Source: Pseudomonas delhiensis
GTDB lineage: Bacteria > Pseudomonadota > Gammaproteobacteria > Pseudomonadales > Pseudomonadaceae
DNA: 64,000 nucleotides
Reading direction: 5' to 3'
Assembly: GCF_900187975.1 (NCBI RefSeq)
Contig: NZ_FZPC01000004.1
Span: forward strand, 1 to 64,000
Below, in pieces: positions 17,542 through 25,942 of this stretch (its first letter is position 1; every line of letters starts with the position of its first letter). The position numbers and the translations under genes are program-made. The notes under the pieces were generated by a model. The model worked only from the letters and a program-made list of their open reading frames with translations. It ran no database searches and was not told where the DNA came from.

Positions 17542-18440
17542 GCCAAGCGCCCGCCGCACTGCCCGACAACCTGGAAGCCCTCAAGCAACTGCTGGAGGAC
17601 ATCGAGCGCGGCGGGGCGGGCATCTCCCTGGGCGGCAGCTCGCGCCGGGTGCTGGCGGCGCTGATCGAGGCGCCGCAGCGCACCGCGGTGTCGTCCATCA
17701 GCGAGCTGGCCGAGCAACTGGGGGTCAACGCCTCGACCCTCTCGCGCCTGGCCCAGCGCCTGGGCTACGGCGGCTTCAGCAAGTTCCAGGACGTGTTCCG
17801 CCGCGAGCTGACCGAGGGCAAGAGCTTCTACAGCGACCAGGCCTCGCGCCTGCTGCTGACCCCCGCCGACAGCACCCTGTCGCGCCTGACGCGCCTGGGC
17901 CGGCAGGAGAGCGCCAACATCGCCAGCCTGATCGAGCAGGTCGAGCCGGACGTGTTCGCCCGCGTGGTGGAGCTGCTGGCCGGCGCGCGCCGCGTGCGCA
18001 TCCATGGCATGCGCCAGTTCACCTCGCTGGCGCTGTTCATGTCCTACGGCCTGGGCATGCTGCGCCCCGACGTGGCGGCGCTGGATTCCAACCGCCAGGG
18101 CGTGGCCGATGCCCTGGCGCAGCTGGATGCCGGCGACGTGCTGGTGGTGGCCAGCTGCTTCCCCTACACGCCGAGCGTGCTGGCCACCGCCGAAGTGGCG
18201 GCGCGCCATGGCATCGAGGTGGTGGCCCTGACCGATTCGTCGAGTTCGCCGCTGGCGCGGGTGGCGCGGCACAGCTTCTACGTGCCCAACCACAGCCTGT
18301 TCTACAGCAACAGCATGTGCGCCTTCATGCTGCTGGCCCAGGGGCTGCTCAGCGAAGTGGCCGGGCGCCTGGGCGAGAGCGCGCTGGCCTCGCTCAAGCA
18401 TCGCGAAGCGCTGATCAGCGAGTTGAATTCGTCGCTCTGA
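17538..18440 (+). CDS. RpiR/MurR-family transcriptional regulator
   Basis: The 300-residue protein has an N-terminal HTH_6 domain (about residues 15-90; ISELAEQLGVNASTLSRLAQRLGY, shown here as the recognition region, is diagnostic) and a C-terminal SIS domain (about 130-260, with ARRVRIHGMRQFTSLALF and AGDVLVVASCFPYTPSVL in part). SIS domains bind phosphosugars in classical members, but many RpiR proteins in Pseudomonas control amino acid or organic acid genes. It overlaps the C45 gene by four bases and is the last gene of the glnHPQ operon, so it probably regulates that operon and the divergent aminotransferase. Confidence 0.84.
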   Translation: MSQAPAALPDNLEALKQLLEDIERGGAGISLGGSSRRVLAALIEAPQRTAVSSISELAEQLGVNASTLSRLAQRLGYGGFSKFQDVFRRELTEGKSFYSDQASRLLLTPADSTLSRLTRLGRQESANIASLIEQVEPDVFARVVELLAGARRVRIHGMRQFTSLALFMSYGLGMLRPDVAALDSNRQGVADALAQLDAGDVLVVASCFPYTPSVLATAEVAARHGIEVVALTDSSSSPLARVARHSFYVPNHSLFYSNSMCAFMLLAQGLLSEVAGRLGESALASLKHREALISELNSSL

Positions 18441-18447
18441 GCCCGCT

Positions 18448-19986
18448 TCAGGCCACCTGCGTGTTCGCCTTGCGCGGGTGCTCGCGCGCCAGGTAGTCGG
18501 CCAGGCGCAGCTGTTCCGCGGCATTGAGGAACAGCCCCAGCTTGCTGCGGCGCCAGAGGATGTCGTCGGCGTTCTCGGCCCATTCCTCGCGGCACAGGTA
18601 GTCCACCTCGCGGGCATGCAGCCCGGCGCCCAGGTGTTCGCCCAGGTCGGTTTCGCCCTTCGCCCCGTCCAGCAGGCGCCAGGCGCGCGTGCCGTAGCTG
18701 GTGGCCCAGCGCCGCGCCAGCTCGGCCGGCAGCCAGGGGTGCCTGGCCAGCAGCTCGACGGCCAGGTCCTCGGGGCTGGTCATGTGCTCGCCGCCCGGCA
18801 GCGGGGCGCCGGCGGTCCAGGCCGGGCCCAGGCGCGGGAAGGTCGGCGCCAGCTGGGCCAGGGCCGCCTCGGCGAGCTTGCGGTAGGTGGTCAGCTTGCC
18901 GCCGAACACCGACAGCAGCGGCGCTTCGCCCGGGGCGCCCTGCAGCGCCAGGGTGTAGTCGCGGGTGACGGCGGACGGCTCGTCGGACTCGTCGTCGCAC
19001 AGCGGGCGCACCCCGGAGAAGCTCCAGAGGATGTCCTCGCGGCGCACCTGCTGCCTGAAGTGGGCGTTGACCACCGCCAGCAGGTAGCCGGTTTCCTCGT
19101 CGCTGATCCGTACCTTCGCCGGGTCGCCCAGCCATTCGCGGTCGGTGGTGCCGATCAGGGTGAAGCGCCCCAGGTAGGGGATGACGAAGACGATGCGGCG
19201 GTCCTCGTTCTGCAGGATGTAGGCCTGCTCTCCTTCGTACAGCCGCGGCACCACCAGGTGGCTGCCCTGGATCAGGCGGATGCCGTAGGGCGGTTGCTGG
19301 CGCAGGTCGTCACGGATGAACTGCGCCACCCAGGGACCGGCGGCGTTGACCAGGGCGCGGGCGCGGATGGAGTAGAGGCTGCCGTCGTCGCGTTCCAGGT
19401 GCAGGTGCCACAGGCCCTTGCTGCGCCGCGCGCTGACGCAGCGGGTGCGCGGGTGCACGTGGGCGCCGCGCTCGCGGGCGGCCATGGCGTTGAGCACCAC
19501 CAGGCGGGCGTCGTCGACGGCGCAGTCGGAGTACTCGAAGCCACGGCGGATGCCGGGTTGCAACGGGCTGTCGGCGCCGAACGACAGGCTGCGCGAGGCC
19601 GGCAGCTTCTCGCGCCGGCCCAGGTGGTCGTAGAGGAACAGCCCGGCGCGGATCAGCCAGGCCGGGCGCAGGTGCGGCCGGTGCGGCAGTACGAAGCGCA
19701 GCGGGTGGACGATGTGCGGGGCCTTGGCCAGCAGCACTTCGCGCTCGGCCAGGGCCTCGCGCACCAGGCGGAATTCGTGGTGCTCCAGGTAGCGCAGGCC
19801 GCCGTGGACCAGCTTGCTGCTGGCCGAGGAGGTGTGGCTGGCCAGGTCGTGCTGTTCGCAAAGGAAGGTGAGCAGGCCGCGCCCGGCGGCATCCGCGGCG
19901 ATTCCCACGCCATTGATGCCGCCGCCGACGACCGCCAGGTCGTAGACCTCAGCCAGGGGAGCGGAGCGCTTGTGGGAATGGCTCAT
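18448..19986 (-). CDS. glpD: Aerobic glycerol-3-phosphate dehydrogenase
   Basis: The 512-residue flavoprotein has an N-terminal FAD motif VVGGGINGVGIAADAAGRG near residues 17-35, the DAO-type FAD domain, a HRPHLRPAWLIRAG segment near 100, and the C-terminal GlpD helical domain (with SYGTRAWRLL and DILWRRSKLGL). It oxidises sn-glycerol 3-phosphate to dihydroxyacetone phosphate at the inner membrane and passes electrons to quinone. I start at the ATG at 19986 because the 32 extra upstream residues include the operator sequence. It follows glpR on the same strand with 140 bp between, which contain two operator palindromes. Confidence 0.93.
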   Translation of the reverse strand: MSHSHKRSAPLAEVYDLAVVGGGINGVGIAADAAGRGLLTFLCEQHDLASHTSSASSKLVHGGLRYLEHHEFRLVREALAEREVLLAKAPHIVHPLRFVLPHRPHLRPAWLIRAGLFLYDHLGRREKLPASRSLSFGADSPLQPGIRRGFEYSDCAVDDARLVVLNAMAARERGAHVHPRTRCVSARRSKGLWHLHLERDDGSLYSIRARALVNAAGPWVAQFIRDDLRQQPPYGIRLIQGSHLVVPRLYEGEQAYILQNEDRRIVFVIPYLGRFTLIGTTDREWLGDPAKVRISDEETGYLLAVVNAHFRQQVRREDILWSFSGVRPLCDDESDEPSAVTRDYTLALQGAPGEAPLLSVFGGKLTTYRKLAEAALAQLAPTFPRLGPAWTAGAPLPGGEHMTSPEDLAVELLARHPWLPAELARRWATSYGTRAWRLLDGAKGETDLGEHLGAGLHAREVDYLCREEWAENADDILWRRSKLGLFLNAAEQLRLADYLAREHPRKANTQVA

Positions 19987-20022
19987 GGGGCGTCCTCTTG
20001 ACTGGAAATGAACATCAATATG

Positions 20023-20034
20023 TTCGAATTCGAA
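20023..20034. promoter_or_regulatory. Probable GlpR operator, site 1
   Basis: TTCGAATTCGAA is a perfect palindrome 36 bp upstream of the glpD start, flanked by TG and AACATG. GlpR proteins of the DeoR family bind TTCG/CGAA half-sites, so this is a credible repressor site for glpD. Confidence 0.65.
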
Positions 20035-20103
20035 AACATGATAGGCGGGCGAACGAAAAATGACCAGCCTGAAGGCGGCCATTCGGCTGATTCATAGGCG
20101 TTT

Positions 20104-20115
20104 TTCGAATTCGAA
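20104..20115. promoter_or_regulatory. Probable GlpR operator, site 2
   Basis: The same 12-bp palindrome TTCGAATTCGAA recurs 81 bp from site 1, 12 bp past the glpR stop codon and upstream of glpD. Centre spacing of 81 bp is close to eight helical turns, so looping between the two sites is possible. Confidence 0.6.
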
Positions 20116-20126
20116 CGTGACGGCCG

Positions 20127-20882
20127 TCAGGCCAGTTCCAACTGCACCTTGTGCTGGGCCAGCAGGCGCGCCACGGCGGGCGGCGGAGCGGCGTCGGTGA
20201 ACAGGCTGTCGACCAGGCCGATCGGCCCCAGGCGCACCAGGGCGTTGCGCCCGAACTTGCTGGAGTCGGCGGCGAGGAACACCTGCCGGGCGTTGTCGAT
20301 GATGGCGCGGGAGACGCGCACTTCCTGGTAGTCGAAGTCCAGCAGGCTGCCGTCTTCGTCGATGCCGCTGATGCCCACCAGGGCGAAGTCGACGCGGAAC
20401 TGCTCGATGAAGTCCACCGCGGCCTGGCCGACCACGCCGCCGTCGCTGCGCACCGTGCCGCCGGCCACCAGCACCTCGAAGTCGGCCTTGGCGCTGAGGG
20501 TGGCGGCGACGTGCAGGTTGTTGGTGATGATCTTCAGGTTGCGGTGGCCGAGCAGGGCGCGGGCGATGGCCTCGGTGGTGGTGCCGATGTTGATGAACAG
20601 CGAGGCGTTGTCGGGTATCTGCGCCGCCACCGCCTCGGCGATGCGCTGCTTCTCGTCGCGCATCTGGTCGGCGCGGGTGTTGTAGGCGGTGTTCTCGATG
20701 CTCGAGTCCCAGGCCGCGCCGCCGTGGTAGCGGCGCAGCAGGCTGCGCTCGGCGAGCTGGTTGATGTCGCGGCGGATGGTCTGCGGGGTGACGGCGAACT
20801 GCCGGGCCAGCTCCTCGATGCTCAGGTAGCCGCGCTCGCGGACCAGGTCGAGGATGCTTTGCTGGCGGGGGGGCAGGTTCAT
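20127..20882 (-). CDS. glpR: Glycerol-3-phosphate regulon repressor
   Basis: The 251-residue DeoR-family repressor has a winged HTH at about residues 1-57 ([20 protein letters not shown] then [15 protein letters not shown]) and a DeoRC sensor domain at about 75-235 with the [15 protein letters not shown] phosphate-binding region. It represses glycerol catabolism until glycerol 3-phosphate binds. The ATG at 20882 aligns with the usual MNLPPRQQ start; the 11 residues upstream are unlikely. It is directly upstream of glpD. glpF and glpK, often next to it, are not in this window. Confidence 0.9.
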   Translation of the reverse strand: MNLPPRQQSILDLVRERGYLSIEELARQFAVTPQTIRRDINQLAERSLLRRYHGGAAWDSSIENTAYNTRADQMRDEKQRIAEAVAAQIPDNASLFINIGTTTEAIARALLGHRNLKIITNNLHVAATLSAKADFEVLVAGGTVRSDGGVVGQAAVDFIEQFRVDFALVGISGIDEDGSLLDFDYQEVRVSRAIIDNARQVFLAADSSKFGRNALVRLGPIGLVDSLFTDAAPPPAVARLLAQHKVQLELA

Positions 20883-20949
20883 CTGCGCTCTCGTGCGGCC
20901 GGGGCGAAGGCACAAGCATGCCGCAGCGGGGCGCTTCGTGCCACCGGGG

Positions 20950-21145
20950 CGTCCGCTCAGGAAAGGCCGGACAGCGGCGCTGAGCGCAGAATCGCGGACA
21001 GAGTCCTACCCCACCACCGCTGCCCCACCTGTAGGAGCGCGCCCTGCGCGCGATTCGCGGGCAGGGCCCGCTCCTACGGTTCCAGGGACGCACGGGTGGA
21101 GGAGCGGACTCCGTCCGCGATCGGACCCATCGGCCGCTCAGGACT
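20950..21145. repeat. Intergenic palindromic repeats upstream of ldcA
   Basis: The 413-bp divergent gap between glpR and ldcA holds a GTAGGAGCGCGCCCTGCGCG palindrome at about 21031-21078 and a GGAGCGGACTCCGTCCGCGA hairpin at about 21100-21122, plus degenerate copies before them. The remaining 150 bp up to ldcA should contain its promoter; I could not pick out a convincing -35/-10 pair or ArgR site. Confidence 0.75.
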
Positions 21146-21295
21146 GCGCCCACGCACCAACGACCCCCACGCTTTCCGCCTTTCTCCCGTGCGACCTTTT
21201 CTTACAGCCTGAAGCCGGCCATATTCCCCTGCGGAATGTAAGCCCATACGCTGCAGGGGAACGACGGAAGCCTCCGTCAGCATTCGGGGCTCACA

Positions 21296-23563
21296 ATGTA
21301 CAAAGACCTGAAATTCCCCATCCTCATCGTCCACCGCGACATCAAGGCCGACACCGTCGCCGGCGACCGCGTCCGCGGCATCGCCCGCGAGCTGGAGCTG
21401 GACGGCTTCAGCATCCTGTCCACCGCCAGTTCCACCGAAGGGCGCATCGTCGCCTCGACCCACCATGGCCTGGCCTGCATCCTGGTCGCCGCCGAGGGCG
21501 CGGGGGAGAACCAGCGCCTGCTGCAGGACGTGGTCGAGCTGATCCGCGTGGCGCGGGTGCGCGCGCCGCAGTTGCCGATCTTCGCCCTCGGCGAGCAGAT
21601 GACCATCGAGAACGCGCCGGCCGAGTCCATGGCCGACCTGCACCAGCTGCGCGGCATCCTCTACCTGTTCGAGGACACCGTGCCCTTCCTCGCCCGCCAG
21701 GTCTCGCGGGCCGCGCGCAAGTACCTGGAGGGCCTGCTGCCGCCGTTCTTCCGCGCGCTGGTGGAGCACACCGCGCAATCCAACTATTCCTGGCACACGC
21801 CCGGCCACGGCGGCGGCGTGGCCTACCGCAAGAGCCCGGTGGGGCAGGCCTTCCACCAGTTCTTCGGGGAGAACACGCTGCGTTCGGACCTGTCCGTCTC
21901 GGTGCCCGAGCTGGGTTCGCTGCTCGACCACACCGGCCCGCTGGCCGAGGCCGAGGCCCGCGCGGCGCGCAACTTCGGCGCCGACCACACCTTCTTCGTG
22001 ATCAACGGCACCTCCACGGCGAACAAGATCGTCTGGCACTCCATGGTCAGCCGCGACGACCTGGTGCTGGTGGACCGCAACTGCCACAAGTCGGTGCTGC
22101 ACTCGATCATCATGACCGGTGCCATCCCGCTGTACCTGTGCCCGGCGCGCAACGAGCTGGGCATCATCGGGCCCATCCCGCTGGCCGAGTTCAGCCGCGA
22201 ATCGATCGCCGCGAAGATCGCCGCCAACCCCCTGGCCCGCGGCCGCGAGCCGAAGGTGCGGCTGGCGGTGGTGACCAACTCCACCTACGACGGCCTGTGC
22301 TACAACGCCGAGCTGATCAAGCAGGCCCTGGACGGCAGCGTCGAGGTGCTGCACTTCGACGAGGCCTGGTACGCCTACGCCGCCTTCCACGAGTTCTACG
22401 ACCGCCGCTACGGCATGGCCACCAGCCGCGGCGAGGACGGCCCGCTGGTATTCACCACCCATTCCACCCACAAGATGCTGGCGGCCTTCAGCCAGGCCTC
22501 GATGATCCACGTGCAGGACGGCGGCAGGCGGCGCCTGGACCGCGCGCGCTTCAACGAAGCCTTCATGATGCACATCTCCACCTCGCCGCAGTACGGCATC
22601 ATCGCCTCGCTGGACGTGGCCTCGGCGATGATGGAAGGCCCGGCCGGGCACTCGCTGGTGCAGGAGACCTTCGACGAGGCGCTGAGCTTCCGCCGCGCCC
22701 TGGCCAACGTGCGGCAGAACCTGGCGGCCGGCGACTGGTGGTTCTGCGTCTGGCAGCCGCCGGGGGTGGAGGGCACCGACGAGGTGCGCACCCGCGACTG
22801 GCTGCTGGAGCCCGACGCCGAGTGGCACGGCTTCGGCGAGGTGGAAGACGACTACGTGCTGCTCGACCCGATCAAGGTCACCCTGGCCACCCCGGGCCTG
22901 AACGCCGCCGGGCGCCTGGAGGAGCACGGCATCCCCGCGGCGGTGGTCGGCCGCTTCCTCTGGGAGCGCGGCCTGGTGGTGGAGAAGACCGGCCTGTACT
23001 CCTTCCTGGTGCTGTTCTCCATGGGCGTGACCAAGGGCAAGTGGAGCACCCTGGTCACCGAGCTGCTGGAGTTCAAGCGCAGCTACGACGGCAACGCGCC
23101 CCTGGCCGAGGCTCTGCCCAGCGTGCTCCAGGCCGCCCCGGCGCGCTACGCCGGCATGGGCCTGCGCGACCTTTGCGAGCAGTTGCACGCCTGCTACCGC
23201 GAGCACGCCACGGCCAAGGCCATGCGCCGCATGTACACCACCCTGCCGGAGCTGGTGCTGCGCCCGGCCGACGCCTACACCCAACTGGTGCGCGGCGAGG
23301 TCGAGGCAGTGCCCATCGAGCGGCTCGAAGGGCGCATCGCCGCGGTCATGCTGGTGCCGTACCCGCCGGGCATCCCGCTGATCATGCCGGGCGAGCGCTT
23401 CACCGAGGCGACCCGCTCGATCCTCGACTACCTGGCCTTCGCCCGCACCTTCGAGCACGACTTCCCCGGCTTCGATTCCGATGTGCACGGCCTGCAGGTG
23501 CAGGACGTGGACGGCCGGCGCTGCTATACCGTTGAGTGCATCGTGGAAAATGCCGACAGCTGA
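21296..23563 (+). CDS. ldcA: Lysine (Orn/Lys/Arg family) decarboxylase
   Basis: The 755-residue protein has the three-part plan of acid-inducible type decarboxylases: an N-terminal receiver-like wing domain (about 1-125), a PLP aspartate-aminotransferase-fold domain and a C-terminal domain from about 600. SWHTPGHGGG lies near residue 165, and the Schiff-base Lys is in THSTHKMLAAFSQ near 390, with DEAWYAYAAF upstream near 358. It decarboxylates lysine to cadaverine. Similarity in length and neighbourhood to PA1818 (LdcA), which I recall as lysine-specific, supports lysine over arginine or ornithine. It is followed after 37 bp by a matching antiporter gene. Confidence 0.85.
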   Translation: MYKDLKFPILIVHRDIKADTVAGDRVRGIARELELDGFSILSTASSTEGRIVASTHHGLACILVAAEGAGENQRLLQDVVELIRVARVRAPQLPIFALGEQMTIENAPAESMADLHQLRGILYLFEDTVPFLARQVSRAARKYLEGLLPPFFRALVEHTAQSNYSWHTPGHGGGVAYRKSPVGQAFHQFFGENTLRSDLSVSVPELGSLLDHTGPLAEAEARAARNFGADHTFFVINGTSTANKIVWHSMVSRDDLVLVDRNCHKSVLHSIIMTGAIPLYLCPARNELGIIGPIPLAEFSRESIAAKIAANPLARGREPKVRLAVVTNSTYDGLCYNAELIKQALDGSVEVLHFDEAWYAYAAFHEFYDRRYGMATSRGEDGPLVFTTHSTHKMLAAFSQASMIHVQDGGRRRLDRARFNEAFMMHISTSPQYGIIASLDVASAMMEGPAGHSLVQETFDEALSFRRALANVRQNLAAGDWWFCVWQPPGVEGTDEVRTRDWLLEPDAEWHGFGEVEDDYVLLDPIKVTLATPGLNAAGRLEEHGIPAAVVGRFLWERGLVVEKTGLYSFLVLFSMGVTKGKWSTLVTELLEFKRSYDGNAPLAEALPSVLQAAPARYAGMGLRDLCEQLHACYREHATAKAMRRMYTTLPELVLRPADAYTQLVRGEVEAVPIERLEGRIAAVMLVPYPPGIPLIMPGERFTEATRSILDYLAFARTFEHDFPGFDSDVHGLQVQDVDGRRCYTVECIVENADS

Positions 23564-23600
23564 TTCCGTCGTCCAGGGCGGCGGGACCTAAGGAGCGAGG

Positions 23601-24953
23601 ATGAGTGGGGGAGAGGCTGCCAAGAAGGGCAGCATGGGGTTCTGGAGCTGTACCGCGCTGGTGATCGGCAACATGGTCGGCTCGGGCGTCTTCCTGCTGC
23701 CCTCCAGCCTCGCCGCCTACGGCGGCCTGAGCCTGTTCGGCTGGCTGGTCTCCAGCACCGGCGCGGTGCTGCTGGCCTTCACCTTCGCCCGCCTGGCGCG
23801 CCTCAACCCCGGCGCCGGCGGGCCCTACGCCTACACCCGCGAGGGCTTCGGCAGCTTCGCCGGCTACCTGTGCGCCTGGACCTACTGGAAGGCCGCGTGG
23901 ATCGGCAACGCCGCCATCGCCGTGACCCTGGTGGGCTACCTGCGGGTGTTCATCCCGGCGCTGGCCGACCCGCTGCTGATGGTGGCCACCGCCATCGGCG
24001 CCATCTGGCTGTGCACCTTCATCAACCTGCGCGGCATCGCCACCTTCGCCGTGGTGCAGAACCTGCTCACCGCGCTCAAGCTGATCCCGCTGCTGCTGGT
24101 CGGGGTGCTCGGCTGGCTGCACTTCAATCCCGACTACCTGGCCATCCCGCCCCGCGAGCAGCTGCCGAACATGGGCTACGCCCAGGCCATCGCCACCACC
24201 GCGGCGCTGACCCTCTGGTCGTTCATCGGCCTGGAGTCGGCCACGGTGCCGGCCGACGACGTGCGCGACCCCAAGCGCACCATCCCGCGCGCCACGCTGT
24301 TCGGCACCCTGGCCGCGGCCGGCGTGTACGTGTTGTCGATCACTTCGGTGCAGGGCCTGATGCCGCCGGAGGTGCTGGCCAAGTCGACCTCGCCCTTCGC
24401 CGACGCCGCGCGCATCCTGCTCGGCGACTGGGGCTACTACCTGGTGGCCGGCGGCGCGGTGATCGCCTGCCTCGGTGCGCTCAACGGCTGGGTGCTGCTG
24501 CAGGGGCAGATCCCGGTGGCGCCGGCGCGCGACGGGCTGTTCCCCGAGTCCCTCGGCAAGCTCAACAAGCACGGCGCCCCGGCCAACGGCCTGTGGGCCT
24601 CGGGGCTGCTGGTGACGGTGCTGGTGCTGATCGACGGCCAGGGCAACCTGGTGGACGTGTTCAACGTCATCATCCTGCTCGGCACCATGACCGGCGTGGT
24701 GCCCTACGCCTTCTGCACCGCGGCCCTGCTGCAACTGCTGGCGGTGCGCACCGAGGAATTCTCGCCGCGCTCGCGGCCGCAGCTGATCGCCGTCGGCTCG
24801 CTGGGCTTCCTCTATTCGCTGTGGGCGCTCTACGGCACCGGCGAGCAGGCCATCTTCTGGGGCTTCCTGGTGTTCATGGCGGGCATCCCGATGTACACCT
24901 GGCGGCAGTGGCGCAACCGCCAGCAGGGCCTGCCGGTGGCGGAAATCGACTAG
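23601..24953 (+). CDS. ldcB: APC-family amino acid/amine antiporter, lysine-cadaverine type
   Basis: The 450-residue inner-membrane protein has about 12 membrane segments of the APC superfamily. GNMVGSGVFLLPSSLA in TM1 is the substrate-binding GSG motif, and NPGAGGPYAYTREGFG follows TM2. It resembles AdiC, CadB and PotE-type exchangers, which swap an amino acid for its decarboxylation product. Position 37 bp downstream of ldcA makes lysine import with cadaverine export the likely role, as I recall for PA1819. The start is preceded by AAGGAGCGAGG. Confidence 0.78.
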   Translation: MSGGEAAKKGSMGFWSCTALVIGNMVGSGVFLLPSSLAAYGGLSLFGWLVSSTGAVLLAFTFARLARLNPGAGGPYAYTREGFGSFAGYLCAWTYWKAAWIGNAAIAVTLVGYLRVFIPALADPLLMVATAIGAIWLCTFINLRGIATFAVVQNLLTALKLIPLLLVGVLGWLHFNPDYLAIPPREQLPNMGYAQAIATTAALTLWSFIGLESATVPADDVRDPKRTIPRATLFGTLAAAGVYVLSITSVQGLMPPEVLAKSTSPFADAARILLGDWGYYLVAGGAVIACLGALNGWVLLQGQIPVAPARDGLFPESLGKLNKHGAPANGLWASGLLVTVLVLIDGQGNLVDVFNVIILLGTMTGVVPYAFCTAALLQLLAVRTEEFSPRSRPQLIAVGSLGFLYSLWALYGTGEQAIFWGFLVFMAGIPMYTWRQWRNRQQGLPVAEID

Positions 24954-24998
24954 CGCCCGCGGGCAGCGGGAGCGTGCCCTGCATCACATAGGCCGGCA

Positions 24999-25026
24999 TC
25001 GACTTTTGCCCTTGCCTTGTTATAGT
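24999..25026 (+). promoter_or_regulatory. Possible sigma-70 promoter for the crotonase gene
   Basis: TCGACT at 24999-25004 and TATAGT at 25021-25026 are separated by 16 bp and lie about 65 bp before the GTG start. The -35 match is modest. Confidence 0.4.
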
Positions 25027-25090
25027 GGCACGTCATCACTACAAGACCTGCCGCGTACAGCAGAGCAGGGCATTCCCGAGGGTTTCCCCC

Positions 25091-25903
25091 GTGACCGAGT
25101 ACAAAGCATTCCGCGTCGAACTGGCCGACAAGATCGCCCATGTGATCATCAATCGCCCGGAAAAGGTCAACGCGATGAACGCCGATTTCTGGCGCGAGAT
25201 CGTCGAAATCTTCCGCTGGGCCGACGAAACGGATGAAGTCCGCGTAGTGGTCGTGTCCGGCGCCGGCAAGCACTTCTCCGCCGGCATCGACCTGATGCTG
25301 CTGGCCCAGGCCGGCAGCCAGCTGGGCAAGGACGTCGGCCGCAACGCCCGCGCCCTGCGCCGCAAGATCCTCGAGCTGCAGGCCTCGTTCAACGCCATCG
25401 ACGCCTGCAGCAAGCCGGTGATCGCCGCCGTGCAGGGCTACTGCCTGGGCGGCGCCATCGACCTGATCTCGGCCTGCGACATGCGCTACTGCAGCGCGGA
25501 CGCGCAGTTCTCCATCAAGGAAATCGACATGGGCATGGCCGCCGACGTCGGCACCCTGCAGCGCCTGCCGCGGCTGATCGGCGACGGCATCATGCGCGAG
25601 CTGGCCTACACCGGGCGCATGGTCGATGCCGCCGAGGCCGAGCGCATCGGCCTGGTCAACCGCAGCTACGCCGATGGCGCGGCGCTGCTGGACGGCGTGT
25701 TCGAACTGGCGCGGCAGATCGCCGGCAAGTCGCCGATCGCCATCCGCGGCACCAAGGAGATGATCCGCTACGCCCGCGATCACCGCGTCGAGGACGGCCT
25801 GGAGTACATCGCCACCTGGAACGCCGCCATGCTGCAATCGGCCGACCTGCAGAAGGCCATGGCCGCGCACATGAGCAAGCAGCAGCCGGAGTTCGCCGAC
25901 TGA
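25091..25903 (+). CDS. Crotonase-family enzyme, dienoyl-CoA isomerase-like
   Basis: The 270-residue protein has the crotonase oxyanion segments GKHFSAGIDLMLL (about 59-71) and GYCLGGAIDL (about 116-125). The stretch KEIDMGMAADVGTLQRLP (about 143-160) closely resembles mitochondrial delta3,5-delta2,4-dienoyl-CoA isomerase (ECH1). All three acidic residues of that enzyme appear to be present, as Asp124, Glu144 and Asp152, whereas plain enoyl-CoA hydratases have two Glu. It therefore probably isomerises dienoyl-CoA during unsaturated fatty acid oxidation. The GTG at 25091 follows GAGGG and gives the usual family N-terminus; the frame extends upstream without homology-like sequence. The next gene starts 39 bp later. 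Confidence 0.8.
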   Translation: MTEYKAFRVELADKIAHVIINRPEKVNAMNADFWREIVEIFRWADETDEVRVVVVSGAGKHFSAGIDLMLLAQAGSQLGKDVGRNARALRRKILELQASFNAIDACSKPVIAAVQGYCLGGAIDLISACDMRYCSADAQFSIKEIDMGMAADVGTLQRLPRLIGDGIMRELAYTGRMVDAAEAERIGLVNRSYADGAALLDGVFELARQIAGKSPIAIRGTKEMIRYARDHRVEDGLEYIATWNAAMLQSADLQKAMAAHMSKQQPEFAD

Positions 25904-25942
25904 TGCCCCGTACCCACCTCGCGCAGGAGGCGCGCTAGCCCG

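Noticed and set aside
21074-23488. A frame of about 800 codons on the minus strand opposite ldcA.
   Set aside because: The same explanation applies: it mirrors the ldcA codons and has no start or family support.
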